NCBI GenBank assembly: GCA_028291985.1
Contig: JAQGNE010000017.1
Location: forward strand, 124,001 to 188,000
Length of the DNA: 64,000 bases
Direction: 5' to 3'
Origin: Polaromonas sp.
GTDB taxonomy: Bacteria > Pseudomonadota > Gammaproteobacteria > Burkholderiales > Burkholderiaceae_C
The translations under genes were made by a program, and so were the position numbers. Under the pieces are notes generated by a model. It was not told the DNA's origin, made no database searches, and saw only the letters and a list, made by a program, of their open reading frames with translations. Positions within the stretch are counted from its first letter, which is position 1. Every line of letters begins with the position of its first letter. Shown here piece by piece: positions 31,058-41,058 of this stretch.

Positions 31058-31366
31058 TCATTCGGGTGTGGCGGGGTCGTTGTCACCGCCTCCGGCAGCC
31101 AGCGCCTGCCGGGCCAACTCGTCATCGCTGAGCGGTGGTGCATGTTCGAGTGCGGCAACTTCTTCCAGAAATTCCTCGCTGGGTTGCTCATGCTCGAGCA
31201 ATACCTCCTCCAGTTTCTGATGGGCTGTTTCCGGGTGCGGCGAACTGACATGCAGTTCGGTGGGCGGCACCGGAAACCGCTCGCCCAGTTCATATTTCAG
31301 CACTTCAGATTTTTCGTCAACCCACCTTGCAAAGTCACCATCGTTCGGGGTGTTTGAGCTGTTCAT
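31058..31366 (-). CDS. Hypothetical acidic protein
   Basis: A 102-residue soluble, strongly acidic protein starting MNSSNTPNDGDFARWVDEKS; the ATG has an excellent ribosome site, AAGGAGACGACC. I do not recognise a domain. The composition (Glu-rich helices with Pro) suggests a small helical protein. It stands alone between the aldo/keto reductase and the divergent ThDP enzyme gene. Confidence 0.65.
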   Translation of the reverse strand: MNSSNTPNDGDFARWVDEKSEVLKYELGERFPVPPTELHVSSPHPETAHQKLEEVLLEHEQPSEEFLEEVAALEHAPPLSDDELARQALAAGGGDNDPATPE

Positions 31367-31582
31367 GGTCGTCTCCTTGAAAGTTGCAAGAGCATGCCGC
31401 CCACTGGCAAGGTACACGCTTCAGGCGGCCAACTCAGCATAACGCCTTCGACGGGCGGCCTGATGCACGCAGGGCTATTGTTTCCGTCAGTCATTGCCTT
31501 GATGAGGCCGGCCCTGCGTTCGTTCGGCGGCACGGCGACCAAATCGGCCTTCAGTTGCTTCCCGGGGCGGCACAATAGCCTG

Positions 31583-33280
31583 ATGACTGCACAAATCGCT
31601 GGCCATCTTCTTGTCGACTGCCTTCTGGCCCAAGGCGTTACCCATGCATTCGGCGTACCCGGAGAAAGCTATCTGGCGGTGCTTGATGGCCTGCATGCCC
31701 GGCAAGACAAGATCACTTTCGTGACCTGCCGTCAGGAAGGCGGCGCTGCCTACATGGCTGAAGCACACGGCAAGCTGACGGGCCGTCCGGGCGTCTGCAT
31801 GGTCACGCGTGGGCCGGGCGCCACCAACGCATCGATCGGCGTCCACACTGCTTTTCAGGACTCCACACCGATGGTGTTGCTGGTGGGCGATGTAGCCAGC
31901 GATTGCCGTGACCGCGAAGCTTTCCAGGAGGTTGATTACTTCAGTTTTTTCGGGCCCAGCACCAAGGGATTCGCCAAGCGTGTAGAGCGTATAGACCATG
32001 CTGACCGCATACCCGAATATGTGGCACGGGCTTTTGCAACCGCCATGAACGGACGTCCGGGCCCGGTGGTGCTGGTGCTGCCTGAAGACATGCTGACCCG
32101 GATGACCAGCGCGCAGCCTTTGCCGCGGGTTGAAGCCGTACAGGCCTGGAGTGACCCCGGTTCGCTGCGCACCTTGCGCGAGATGCTGCTGCAATCAGAG
32201 CGACCGCTGGTGATTGCGGGCGGCGGTGGCTGGACGCCCCAGGCCGCCCAGGCGCTGCAGCGGTTTGCTGAAAATTGGCGGCTGCCGGTGGGTAATGCCT
32301 TTCGGTTTCAAGACACGTTCGACAACCATCACCCGCAGTACGCCGGTGACATCGGCATCGGCCTGAACCCCAAGCTTGCTGCGCGCGTCAAGGCCAGCGA
32401 CCTGATCATCGCCGTCGGCCCACGGCTGGGTGAAATGACCACTGGCAATTACACGCTGCTGGAGGCCCCGCGGCCACGCCAGAAGCTGGTTCATATTCAT
32501 GCCAGCGCCGAAGAGCTCAACCGTGTTTACCAGGCTGACCTGGCGATCAATGCCACCATGAATGCGGCTGCGCGCTCATTGGAGGTACTGGCCGCGCCGG
32601 TGTCGGTCCCGTGGGAAGCGTGGACGCAATCGGCCAGTGACGACTATGTTGCCAATTTGCAGCCCCAGCCGCTACCGGGCAATATCGACATGCCCGCTAT
32701 CGTCGGGTTACTGCAACAGCATTTGCCAGATGATGCGGTGCTCACCAATGGGGCGGGTAACTTCGCCAGCTGGGTGCACCGGTTTTTCAAACACCATGGC
32801 CTGGCCAAGGGACACAAAACCCAATTGGCCCCGACCGTTGGTGCCATGGGGTATGGCGTGCCGGCTGGTATTGCCGCTGCGATCACGACGGGCAGGGTGG
32901 CTTTCACCATCGCCGGTGATGGCGATTTTTTGATGAACGGGCAGGAGCTGGCGACGGCCGTGCAACATGGCGCTAAAACCATCATCGTGCTGCTCAACAA
33001 CGGCATGTACGGCACGATCCGCATGCACCAGGAGCGCGACTACCCGCAGCATGTGAGTGGTTCCAGCCTGAACAACCCTGACTTTGCAGCGCTGGCAAGG
33101 GCTTATGGTTATGCGGGTGTTCGCATCACCCGCACGGCTGAATTTGAGGCCGAATTGCTGGCTGCGCTGGCAAGGCCGCAAGGCACGTTGATAGAAGTCA
33201 CGCTGGACCCTGAGGTCATCACCACCCGTGCCACGCTGTCCGCTATCACCCAGAACGCACTGGCCTCAAAACCGGGATGA
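31583..33280 (+). CDS. Thiamine diphosphate-dependent enzyme, acetolactate synthase-like
   Basis: A 565-residue ThDP enzyme with the three-domain layout of the acetolactate synthase/benzoylformate decarboxylase group. The ThDP-activating Glu lies in FVTCRQEGGAAYMAEA (about residue 53), and the diphosphate/metal motif is GDGDFLMNGQELATAVQ followed by LLNN, near residues 450-480. The ATG at 31583 gives MTAQIAGHLLVDCLLAQGVT, the family start. No small regulatory subunit gene accompanies it, so a catabolic role is more likely than branched-chain amino acid synthesis. Exact substrate unknown. Confidence 0.85.
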   Translation: MTAQIAGHLLVDCLLAQGVTHAFGVPGESYLAVLDGLHARQDKITFVTCRQEGGAAYMAEAHGKLTGRPGVCMVTRGPGATNASIGVHTAFQDSTPMVLLVGDVASDCRDREAFQEVDYFSFFGPSTKGFAKRVERIDHADRIPEYVARAFATAMNGRPGPVVLVLPEDMLTRMTSAQPLPRVEAVQAWSDPGSLRTLREMLLQSERPLVIAGGGGWTPQAAQALQRFAENWRLPVGNAFRFQDTFDNHHPQYAGDIGIGLNPKLAARVKASDLIIAVGPRLGEMTTGNYTLLEAPRPRQKLVHIHASAEELNRVYQADLAINATMNAAARSLEVLAAPVSVPWEAWTQSASDDYVANLQPQPLPGNIDMPAIVGLLQQHLPDDAVLTNGAGNFASWVHRFFKHHGLAKGHKTQLAPTVGAMGYGVPAGIAAAITTGRVAFTIAGDGDFLMNGQELATAVQHGAKTIIVLLNNGMYGTIRMHQERDYPQHVSGSSLNNPDFAALARAYGYAGVRITRTAEFEAELLAALARPQGTLIEVTLDPEVITTRATLSAITQNALASKPG

Positions 33281-33303
33281 GTAAATGATCGAATCTCGGC
33301 GAA

Positions 33304-33361
33304 TGCTATGAAATAAATAGCTAATTGCCGTTGAAGGCATTGGGCTATAGCACGATTTGAT
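33304..33361. repeat. Dispersed ~60-bp repeat, copy 4 (intergenic)
   Basis: Lies after the ThDP enzyme stop. It contains AATAGCTAATTGCC, then GGGCTATAGCACGATTTGAT, the second block of the family in its fullest form. Confidence 0.7.
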
Positions 33362-33370
33362 CAATGATTG

Positions 33371-33398
33371 AAAAAGGCCGGTATCAACCGGCCTTTTT
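33371..33398. terminator. Bidirectional terminator hairpin
   Basis: Perfect hairpin with arms AAAAAGGCCGGT and ACCGGCCTTTTT around a four-base loop, between the convergent ThDP enzyme gene and dppA. The A/T flanks allow use in either direction. The same stem recurs at 39754. Confidence 0.85.
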
Positions 33399-33443
33399 GC
33401 TGCAAGCCCCCGCAGGGCTTACTTGAGAGCTTGGCGCTACGGC

Positions 33444-35081
33444 TTACTCCTTGATGTCCACCGCGTAGAAGTTGTGGCGACCGAAGGGGCTGTTCTTGTA
33501 GCCGATGACGTTTTTACGAACCGGCTTTAACTGCACCGCATGCGCAATAGTGAACCAGGGTGCCTGCTCTTTGAAGATCACCTGAGCCTGCTGGTACAGC
33601 TTGGTGCGCTCGGCCGGGTTGGTTACCGACTTCGCCTTGAGCACCAGGTCTTCATACGGCTGATGGCAAAACTTGGCGATGTTGGAGCCGCTCACCGACT
33701 GTGCAGACGCGCAGCCCAGCAGGGTGTACATGAAGTTGTCAGGATCGCCGTTATCGCCGGTCCAGCCCAGCATGCCCATCTGGTGCTCGCCTGCCTGCAT
33801 GCGTTTCCTGTACTCGCCCCATTCAAAGCTCTTGATCTCGGCTGTGACGCCAACTTTGACCAGATCAGCCTGCATCAGCTCTGCAATACGCTTGGCGTTC
33901 GGGTTGTACGGACGCTGTACTGGCATAGCCCACAGATCAGTGGTGAAACCATTCGGAAAACCTGCCTGGGCCAGCAGTTTTTTTGCGGCTTCCGGGTTGT
34001 ACTCGTCATCCTTGATGGCGTCGTTATAGGCGGCCATGGTCGGTGGAATCGGGTTCTTTGCGGGAACACCGGTGCCGAGATACACACCGTCGACAATGGC
34101 TTTCTTGTTGATGGCCATGTTGATGGCCTTGCGAACGCGCACATCGTCAAACGGCTTCTTCGTGGTGTTGTAGGCGAGGTAACCGACGTTCAGGCCGGGT
34201 TGCTCGATGACCTGAACATTGGCGTCCTTGCGAATGGCATCCAGGTCAGCGGGGTTGGGGTAAGGCATGACATGGCATTCGCCTTTTTGCAGCTTGGCCC
34301 AGCGCACTGATGCATCAGGCGTGATGGCATAAACCAGATCGTCGATCTTGGCCTTGCCGCCCCAATAAGTCGGGAACGCCTTGTAGCGAATGATGGCGTC
34401 TTTCTGGTACTGCACCAGATAGAACGGGCCGGTGCCGACCGGGTCCTGGTCGATTTTTTCTGGCGTGCCGGCTTTCAGCATGGCGTCCGCATATTCCTTG
34501 GACTGCACCGCAGCGTAAGGCATGGCCAGGTTGGACAGGAAGGGCGCTTCCGGTTTGTCCAGCGTCACCTTGACGGTGTAGTCATTGACTTTCTCAACCG
34601 ATTTCAGCAGCTTGGGCATGCCCATGTCACTGAAGTATGAGTGGTTGGGGCTGGTGACTTTGAAGAACGGGTTGTCTTCCTTCCACTGGCGCTCGAACAT
34701 GAACAGCACGTCGTCGGCATTGAAGTCGCGCGTGGGCTTGAAGCTCTTGCCCGTGCCGTGCCACTTCACGCCCTTGCGCAGGGTAAAGGTGTATTCCTTG
34801 CCGTCTGCGGAAATATCCCACTTTTCGGCAAGGCCCGGCACAACCTTGGTGCCGCCGTATTCAAACTCGACCAGTCGGTTGTAAATCGGCTCGTTGGCAT
34901 CAAACGATGTGCCCGTGGTGTTGACGCCAGGGTAGAAGTTTTCCGGGCTGCCTTCGGAGCAAAACACCAGGGTTTTGGCAGATGCAGGCGCAAGCGCCAA
35001 CAGGGCAGGCAAGGCGATGGCGCAAAGGGCCGCCCGTTTTAGCGGGTGAAAGCGGCCTGCGCGGGTTGAAGATGGCATCAT
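33444..35081 (-). CDS. dppA: Dipeptide/oligopeptide ABC transporter substrate-binding protein
   Basis: Periplasmic SBP_bac_5 protein, 545 residues, with a signal peptide of about 34 residues ending ASA-KT. The mature part begins TLVFCSEGSPENFYPG, close to E. coli DppA, and contains the conserved VGTGPFYLVQYQKDAIIRY and VRKAINMAINKKAIVDGVYL. The start at 35081 has a GAGG site and removes an unrelated in-frame extension. It is the last gene after dppB, dppC, dppD and dppF, 132 bases downstream of dppF. A role in heme or aminolevulinate uptake is possible for this family but not shown. Confidence 0.92.
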   Translation of the reverse strand: MMPSSTRAGRFHPLKRAALCAIALPALLALAPASAKTLVFCSEGSPENFYPGVNTTGTSFDANEPIYNRLVEFEYGGTKVVPGLAEKWDISADGKEYTFTLRKGVKWHGTGKSFKPTRDFNADDVLFMFERQWKEDNPFFKVTSPNHSYFSDMGMPKLLKSVEKVNDYTVKVTLDKPEAPFLSNLAMPYAAVQSKEYADAMLKAGTPEKIDQDPVGTGPFYLVQYQKDAIIRYKAFPTYWGGKAKIDDLVYAITPDASVRWAKLQKGECHVMPYPNPADLDAIRKDANVQVIEQPGLNVGYLAYNTTKKPFDDVRVRKAINMAINKKAIVDGVYLGTGVPAKNPIPPTMAAYNDAIKDDEYNPEAAKKLLAQAGFPNGFTTDLWAMPVQRPYNPNAKRIAELMQADLVKVGVTAEIKSFEWGEYRKRMQAGEHQMGMLGWTGDNGDPDNFMYTLLGCASAQSVSGSNIAKFCHQPYEDLVLKAKSVTNPAERTKLYQQAQVIFKEQAPWFTIAHAVQLKPVRKNVIGYKNSPFGRHNFYAVDIKE

Positions 35082-35213
35082 GTGTGAAGGCTCCTCTAGG
35101 GTTATGCTGCCAGGCAGCGGAAAATTTGACATCGGAACCGGGGCTCTGGTGTCATAAAAAACTCGGTTGTGACGCGGGCTTCGAGCTTGCAAGCGGTAAC
35201 GACCTTCCGGTCG

Positions 35214-36275
35214 TCATGGCGCAAGAAACTGTTCGGCATAGTGACAGGCCACCTGCCGGCTGCCCACCTCGCGCAGCGGCGGACGCTCTTGCCTGCAGCG
35301 TTCGGTGACATGCGGGCAGCGGGTCGAAAAAACGCATCCTGATGGCGGGTTGAGTGGCGAGGGCAGCTCCCCCTTCAATACGATGCGTTGCCTTGCAGCC
35401 CCGCTGCCGGCAAGGCCCGGCGTCGACGCCAGCAATGCCTGTGTGTAGGGATGCAAAGGGTTGGCGAAGATCGTGGTTTTCTCGCCCTGCTCAACCGTAT
35501 GGCCGAGGTACATGACAAGCACATCATGCGCAATGTGCCGAACCACGCCCAGGTCGTGCGAGATGAAAAGATAGGCCAGCCCCAAAGTTTGCTGCAGATC
35601 AGCCAGCAGGTTCAGCACCTGGGCCTGTATCGACACATCCAGTGCCGACACCGGCTCGTCGGCCACTACCAGCGCAGGGTTAAGCATCAAGGCGCGCGCA
35701 ATCGCGATACGCTGGCGCTGCCCACCTGAGAACATGTGCGGATATCGGTCGTAATGTTCTGGCCGCAAGCCCACCAGCGCCAGCATGTCCTTGGCCTTGC
35801 GCGCACGTTCCGCAGGGGTAAGCGCGGTGTTGATCTGCAGTGGCGCTTCGAGGATGCCGCCAATTTTTTTGCGCGGATTCAGTGAACCATAGGGATTTTG
35901 AAACACCAGTTGCACCGATTTGCGCAGCGGCTGCCGGGACGCGGCCGAGCCGCCTACCGCATCGTGGTCGCGAATACGCAACTGGCCCGACGAAGGGGTT
36001 TCGATCAGGGCGACCATGCGTGCCAGTGTTGACTTGCCGCAACCGGACTCTCCCACCACCGCCAGCGTTTTACCGGACCGTATGACGAAAGACACACCGC
36101 CGACTGCCTGCAGCTTGGCTGGCGCGGTGAAAAACCCGCGCCGGATCTCGTAGGTACGGGTGAGGTTGGTGGCCTCGACGACATAGGTGTCATCAGGGCT
36201 CGCTGCGCCGACGGGAAGCGCACCAGCGGCAGCTGGATGTGCGGAGGAGCGCTGCAATGAGGAAGCCGCCGTCAC
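35214..36275 (-). CDS. dppF: Dipeptide ABC transporter ATPase DppF
   Basis: One of two ATPases of the importer, 353 residues. Walker A is [14 protein letters not shown], the signature [15 protein letters not shown], Walker [13 protein letters not shown]; the C-terminal oligopeptide-transporter extension contains [14 protein letters not shown], the cysteine pattern of this family. The first 30 residues are variable. Its start overlaps the end of dppD. Confidence 0.93.
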   Translation of the reverse strand: MTAASSLQRSSAHPAAAGALPVGAASPDDTYVVEATNLTRTYEIRRGFFTAPAKLQAVGGVSFVIRSGKTLAVVGESGCGKSTLARMVALIETPSSGQLRIRDHDAVGGSAASRQPLRKSVQLVFQNPYGSLNPRKKIGGILEAPLQINTALTPAERARKAKDMLALVGLRPEHYDRYPHMFSGGQRQRIAIARALMLNPALVVADEPVSALDVSIQAQVLNLLADLQQTLGLAYLFISHDLGVVRHIAHDVLVMYLGHTVEQGEKTTIFANPLHPYTQALLASTPGLAGSGAARQRIVLKGELPSPLNPPSGCVFSTRCPHVTERCRQERPPLREVGSRQVACHYAEQFLAP

Positions 36276-37285
36276 GATACAAGCTCCGACACGGGTCCGT
36301 CGGCCTCAATCAATACGCCTCGCTGGGGGTCGCCCAGGGCGTAGTGACAGCGCACCATGCCGTCCTGCCAGGGCCGCAGAGTGGGGCGAACCTCGCGCGA
36401 GTGCTGTGTGGCATACGCGCAGCGCGGCGCAAACAGGCAGCCTGAGGGACGGTCATAAAGACCCGGAACCATGCCCGGAATGGTCGCCAGCCGTGTACTG
36501 CCGTCGCTGCGTTCAGGCAAAGCGGCCAGCAGGGCTTCGGTATAGGGATGCTGCGGCGTGTTGAAAAGCGCCTGCGCGCTGCGCTCTTCCATAATCTGGC
36601 CGGCGTACATCACCGCCACACGCTGGGCCATCTCCGATACAACGCCCATGTTGTGGGTGATCAGCACGAGGGCCATGCCGCGTTCTTTCTGGAGACTGCG
36701 CAGCAAGTCGAGAATTTGCGCCTGGATGGTGACATCAAGAGCGGTTGTGGGTTCGTCAGCGATCAAAAGCCGGGGGTTGCACGCAATCGCCATCGCAATC
36801 ATCACCCGCTGGTTCATGCCGCCCGACAGCTGATGAGGATAAGCCTTCAAGCGACTCTCGGGGGCCGGAATGCCCACCTGATCGAGCAGTTCTATCGAAC
36901 GTTTTTTCGCAGCCCTGGCGTCCAGCCGCAGATGCAGCCTCAGGGTTTCCGCCAGCTGGTAGCCAATCGTGAAGCAGGGGTTGAGGCTGGTCGTCGGCTC
37001 CTGAAAGATCATGGCGACATCCTTGCCGACCAGCTTGTTGCGCTCGCCCTGCGACAGCGCTAGCAGGTCATGGCCTGCAAAGCGCAATTTGTCTGCCGTG
37101 ACGCGGCCCGGATACGCCACCAGACCCATCAGGGCCATCATGGTCACGCTTTTGCCAGAGCCTGACTCGCCAACGATACCGAGCACTTCGCCCTCGTCTA
37201 TGGAAAGACTGACGCCATCGACAGCATGCATCACCCCATTTTGAGAGGGGAACTCAACCGAGAGGTTTTCTATTTCAAGAAGCAT
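36272..37285 (-). CDS. dppD: Dipeptide ABC transporter ATPase DppD
   Basis: Second ATPase of the importer, 337 residues. Walker [15 protein letters not shown], signature [15 protein letters not shown], Walker [13 protein letters not shown], and the C-terminal [12 protein letters not shown] segment of oligopeptide transport ATPases. It starts 129 bases after dppC and overlaps dppF by four bases. Confidence 0.93.
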   Translation of the reverse strand: MLLEIENLSVEFPSQNGVMHAVDGVSLSIDEGEVLGIVGESGSGKSVTMMALMGLVAYPGRVTADKLRFAGHDLLALSQGERNKLVGKDVAMIFQEPTTSLNPCFTIGYQLAETLRLHLRLDARAAKKRSIELLDQVGIPAPESRLKAYPHQLSGGMNQRVMIAMAIACNPRLLIADEPTTALDVTIQAQILDLLRSLQKERGMALVLITHNMGVVSEMAQRVAVMYAGQIMEERSAQALFNTPQHPYTEALLAALPERSDGSTRLATIPGMVPGLYDRPSGCLFAPRCAYATQHSREVRPTLRPWQDGMVRCHYALGDPQRGVLIEADGPVSELVS

Positions 37286-37414
37286 GACGCACGCTCCCTT
37301 CGCGGCTCAAGGGGTGAAGCCCGATCGCACCGTCCGGCGCAGTAGCTGGGTCTCTGCAAAGCCGCTTCCGCGCTCCTACCGGCAAGACATCCATGGTCAA
37401 TATGAGGGTCGTGG

Positions 37415-38326
37415 TCATCGTTTGAGTTTGGGATCAAAGGCATCACGCAGCCCGTCTCCGAGCAGGTTGAAAGCCAGCACCGTCACCAGGATCGCCAGCC
37501 CCGGGAATGTGACGACCCACCATGCGCGAAGCACAAACTCGCGGGCATCGGCCAGCATGGTTCCCCATTCAGGCGAAGGCGGTTGCGCGCCCAGACCCAG
37601 AAAGCCCAGCGCCGCGGCGTCCAGAATGGCGGTTGAGATGCCCAATGAAGCCTGGACAATCAGCGGCGCGATGCAGTTCGGCAAAATTTCCCGGAACATG
37701 AGGCGAAGGCGCCCGGCGCCGCTCATGCGAGACGCCGTGACATAGTCGCGCGAGGCTTCAGCAATGACAGCGGCACGGGTGATGCGAACATAGTGGGGCA
37801 ACACGACCACGGCCACGGCCAGCATGGCGTTCATCAATCCCGGTCCAAGGATTGCCACGATCACGATGGCAAGAAGAAGACTTGGCAAAGTCAGGATGAT
37901 GTCCATCAGCCGCATGATGGCGATTTCAAACACACCGCGAAAAAATCCGGACAGCAGTCCCAACACGGTGCCGACGATCACCGAAATCGCAACCACCGCT
38001 ATGCCAATCGTCAAGGACAGGCGTGCGCCGTACATCAGGCGGGAGAGGATATCGCGTCCGATGGCATCGGTCCCCAAGGGGTAGGTCAGCGAGCCGCCCT
38101 GTTGCCAAAAGGGTGGTTTCAAAAAAACCGCGCTGTTCGTCAGGTCGGGCGCATGCGGCGCAAGCAGGGGGGCAAAGAGCGCTATCAAAAGCACGCTTAC
38201 CACGATGACGAGCCCCGCAACTGCGCCCCGGTTGGCGCTGAAATAGCTCCAGAATTCCCGCAGTGGATGAGCAGGTGCCGGCACCGCGCCAGCTGGCATC
38301 TGTGGAGTGGTGAAAGTTGCGCTCAT
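37415..38326 (-). CDS. dppC: Dipeptide ABC transporter permease DppC
   Basis: Inner-membrane permease, 303 residues, about six spans after a soluble N-terminal region. The EAA-loop region reads SRDYVTASRMSGAGRLRLMF, and LGTDAIGRDILSRLMYGAR is the DppC/OppC signature. The start MSATFTTPQM overlaps the stop of dppB by four bases. Confidence 0.93.
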   Translation of the reverse strand: MSATFTTPQMPAGAVPAPAHPLREFWSYFSANRGAVAGLVIVVSVLLIALFAPLLAPHAPDLTNSAVFLKPPFWQQGGSLTYPLGTDAIGRDILSRLMYGARLSLTIGIAVVAISVIVGTVLGLLSGFFRGVFEIAIMRLMDIILTLPSLLLAIVIVAILGPGLMNAMLAVAVVVLPHYVRITRAAVIAEASRDYVTASRMSGAGRLRLMFREILPNCIAPLIVQASLGISTAILDAAALGFLGLGAQPPSPEWGTMLADAREFVLRAWWVVTFPGLAILVTVLAFNLLGDGLRDAFDPKLKR

Positions 38327-39333
38327 CTCTGGTGCCTGATACGTGGATTGATGATGCCGTAGGTGATATCCACCAGCAGATTGACCGCCATCACCAGCAA
38401 GCCCAGCAACAGGATGCCGCCTTGAAGCACAGGATAATCGCGCCGGCCGATGGCCTCGATCAGCCATTTGCCAACGCCGGGCCAGGAAAAAATGGTTTCG
38501 GTCAGTATGGCGCCGGTAAACAGTACGCCTACCTGCAGGCCGATGACGGTGACGACAGGAATCAATGCGTTTCTGAGCGCGTGCACGCCAACGACGCGCA
38601 GGTTTGAAAGCCCCTTGGCTCGTGCGGTGCGAATATAGTCCTCGCCCAAAACCTCCAGCATGGCTGAACGGGTCATGCGGGCAATGACGGCCAGTGGGTT
38701 GGTTCCAAGAACCACCATCGGCAGCACCAGATGCGAGGCTGCCGACCAGAAAGCGCCTTTCTCGTTCGACAGCAGGGAATCGATCAGCAGAAAACCGGTG
38801 GTGGGCTCAATAAAGTACTGGACCGATATGCGGCCTGACACTGGCGTCCAGCCGAGCTGTACCGAAAACAGCAGGATCAGGAGCAGTCCCCACCAGAAAA
38901 TGGGCATGGAGTAGCCGGTGAGCGAAACGCCCATCACGCCGTGATCCAGAACCGAGTTGCGTTTGACCGCTGCAATAATGCCGGCTGGAATGCCGAGTAG
39001 CAGCGCGAACAGCATGGCGCAAATGCCCAGCTCCACAGTTGCCGGAAACAGTGTCAAAAATTCATTGAGCACGGGTTCCTGGGTGATCAGTGACTTGCCC
39101 AGATCACCTTTCAGCACCCGAGCGATATAGATGCCGTACTGGACGATCACCGGCTTGTCGAGACCGTATTCCTTGAGCAGCTGCGCATGCCTTACCGGGT
39201 CGATACCGCGCTCGCCTGCCAGTGTCTCGATCGGGTCGCCGGGTACCAGCCGTATCAGAAAGAATGCCAGCAGCGTCATTCCGATAAACGTCGGAATGAT
39301 CAGGCTGAAGCGGGTCAATATAAAGCGCAGCAT
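38323..39333 (-). CDS. dppB: Dipeptide ABC transporter permease DppB
   Basis: First gene of the importer operon, 336 residues and six spans. It starts MLRFILTRFSLIIPTFIGMT and carries GDPIETLAGERG and the EAA-loop GEDYIRTARAKGLSNLRVVG. Upstream in-frame sequence beyond 39333 lacks family resemblance. Its promoter must lie in the 470-base gap before it. Confidence 0.93.
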   Translation of the reverse strand: MLRFILTRFSLIIPTFIGMTLLAFFLIRLVPGDPIETLAGERGIDPVRHAQLLKEYGLDKPVIVQYGIYIARVLKGDLGKSLITQEPVLNEFLTLFPATVELGICAMLFALLLGIPAGIIAAVKRNSVLDHGVMGVSLTGYSMPIFWWGLLLILLFSVQLGWTPVSGRISVQYFIEPTTGFLLIDSLLSNEKGAFWSAASHLVLPMVVLGTNPLAVIARMTRSAMLEVLGEDYIRTARAKGLSNLRVVGVHALRNALIPVVTVIGLQVGVLFTGAILTETIFSWPGVGKWLIEAIGRRDYPVLQGGILLLGLLVMAVNLLVDITYGIINPRIRHQR

Positions 39334-39803
39334 GCTAGAGCTCTGCAGCCAAAGCAGGGCAGATCCGGGCGACGCGTTTGGTAGCGCGCATCCCCATGTC
39401 AACGTGCCTGGGTTGCGAAATAGGTGCGTTGGTCAAAGCGTGGCCTGTGGCATATACCCGTTAAAAAGCTCAAAACTGCAGCTGCATGATCGCGTGAATC
39501 TTAGCAATGAAGGTGCGAATTAACCGCCATACGGCGACCATTCTGTTTCTCCAAAACCCTTGCTCTCGCACCCGGCAGCCCGCAAAGTTCGTGTTTTATT
39601 GGTAGCGCACAAAGCATGCCAGCCGCAGTCGCTCTGGTGACTAACTTGTGCAACCGCCTAACCGCAGTCCTGAATAATGTTCAAGCCTATACATTCCAGG
39701 CGCAAAGTATATGGTCCGCCACTTTACTGGCGATGTGCTTCGTGGGACAGACGAAAAAAAGGCCGGTAGAAACCGGCCTTTTTTGAGTCATAAGCGAATC
39801 GCG
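39334..39803. other. 470-base gap between dppB and the histone-like gene
   Basis: No open frame here looks coding on either strand. The left part must contain the dpp promoter, and the right end holds the shared hairpin terminator of the histone-like gene. No tRNA-like fold or further repeat of the dispersed family was recognised. Confidence 0.5.
39754..39784 (-). terminator. Terminator of the histone-like gene
   Basis: Hairpin with arms AAAAAAGGCCGGT and ACCGGCCTTTTTT around AGAA, about 20 bases past the stop of the minus-strand gene at 39804. The stem is the same as the one at 33371. Confidence 0.85.
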
Positions 39804-40217
39804 TTACTTTACGTGCTTGCCGATGAGGCCGGCCATCTCGAACATTGACACCTGGGCTTTTCCAAACACAGCCTTGAGTTTGTCGTCGGCATTGATCATG
39901 CGCTTGTTGACCTTGTCCTGCAGCCCTTTGGATTTGATGTAAGTCCAGAGCTTGCTCACGATCTCCGTGCGTGGCAGCGGCTTGTCGCCAACCACTGCAG
40001 CCAGGGCCGGGCTCAGGTCCAGGGCCTTCATGAACGCTGCGTTGGGCGTGCGTTTCTTTGCAGCTACTTTTTTCGCGGCGGGAGCCTTCTTAGCAGGCGC
40101 CGCTTTTTTTGCCGCTACTTTCTTTGCAGGTGCTGCTTTTTTAGCAGCTACTTTTTTTGCCGGTGCAGCCTTTTTTGCAGGCGCTTTTTTTGCCGGTGCT
40201 TTTTTTGCAGTTGCCAT
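39804..40217 (-). CDS. Histone H1-like protein fused to SWIB/MDM2 domain
   Basis: A 137-residue basic protein. Residues 1-55 are tandem AKKAPAKK/AAPAKKVAAKK units like the tail of histone H1, suited to binding DNA. Residues about 58-137 form a SWIB/MDM2 domain (NAAFMKALDLSPALAAVVGD and TEIVSKLWTYIKSKGLQDK), a fold best known in eukaryotic chromatin remodelling and also found in Chlamydiae and some proteobacteria. The start MATAKKAPAKK has a GGAAG site. A nucleoid-associated role is likely. It is divergent from the Lrp-type regulator. Confidence 0.88.
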   Translation of the reverse strand: MATAKKAPAKKAPAKKAAPAKKVAAKKAAPAKKVAAKKAAPAKKAPAAKKVAAKKRTPNAAFMKALDLSPALAAVVGDKPLPRTEIVSKLWTYIKSKGLQDKVNKRMINADDKLKAVFGKAQVSMFEMAGLIGKHVK

Positions 40218-40525
40218 GATTGATTTTCCTTCCAGAAGTTGATAAATCACCACTGGAGATAACTACTCACCGGTGGCAGAGCGGATGCTACTGGAGAAAA
40301 ACCGCCCTTCATAGGGGAAAGGCAGTTTTTTTAGGTGTTTGTGGTGCCGATTTCCCTCTGGAAGTCAAAAAACAAGAATGAAGTGTTCGTCATCGGCATC
40401 TTCACTGGCGGAAACGCAAAGAAAAGCGGCGATATCAGAGCTGTTCCCGCAGAGAATTGATTCACCCGTGCCTGCAAAATGCTGGTGAATATCAGCTTTC
40501 ACATGTAATTCAAAGGTCAAAAAAG
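40218..40525. promoter_or_regulatory. 308-base divergent promoter region
   Basis: Lies between the divergent histone-like and Lrp/AsnC-type genes and must hold both promoters. The stretch near 40260-40310 is rich in short inverted repeats such as CCACTGGAG and ACCGGTGG; I cannot assign a specific operator. No open frame here looks coding. Confidence 0.4.
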
Positions 40526-41020
40526 ATGTACGCCGACATTTCGGAATTTGATAACTTCGACAGCCGTATCCTGCAGCTGCTTCAGAAAGATGCCCGAATC
40601 AGCATGGCTGAACTGGGTCGCCGGGTCCATCTGAGTCAGCCTGCGGTCACCGAGCGTGTTCGCAAGCTCGAACTTGGCGGTGTCATTAAGGGCTATCGAG
40701 CGGAAGTGGACCTGGCCCGCCTCGGCTACGGGATCAGGGCCATCATCCGCATGGGGCGGGCGGACTACGCCAGCATGGTGAAACTGATCGAGCAAACGCC
40801 CGAGGTCGTCAATGCCTACAACGTCACCGGTGAGGACAGCTGGGTCCTGGAAATCGGCATCATCGATGTAGCGCATCTGGACGCGGTGGTAACGAAGTTT
40901 TGTATGCTCACCGAGACTTCGACCTGTATCGTCTTGAACGCGCCGCGTGAGAACGCTGTGGTGCTACCCGCCCGCAGGGAAAATATCAAACCGTCGATTA
41001 AAAAAGTCACCGGAAAATGA
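40526..41020 (+). CDS. Lrp/AsnC-family transcriptional regulator
   Basis: A 164-residue feast/famine regulator. The N-terminal helix-turn-helix (about 12-60) reads LLQKDARISMAELGRRVHLS and QPAVTERVRKLE; the C-terminal RAM/AsnC domain follows (AIIRMGRADYASMVKLIEQT). The start MYADISEFDNFD is preferred over an in-frame ATG 23 codons earlier. Ligand and targets are unknown; its divergent neighbour is the histone-like gene. Confidence 0.9.
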   Translation: MYADISEFDNFDSRILQLLQKDARISMAELGRRVHLSQPAVTERVRKLELGGVIKGYRAEVDLARLGYGIRAIIRMGRADYASMVKLIEQTPEVVNAYNVTGEDSWVLEIGIIDVAHLDAVVTKFCMLTETSTCIVLNAPRENAVVLPARRENIKPSIKKVTGK

Positions 41021-41058
41021 CAAGGCAGCATCCATTGCTTCCTAGCGGTCCACATCAT

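Noticed and set aside
38170-38215. A further dispersed repeat in the 5' part of dppC
   Set aside because: GCGCTATCAAAAGCACGCTT resembles one block, but the second block is missing and the residues fit the normal DppC membrane span.
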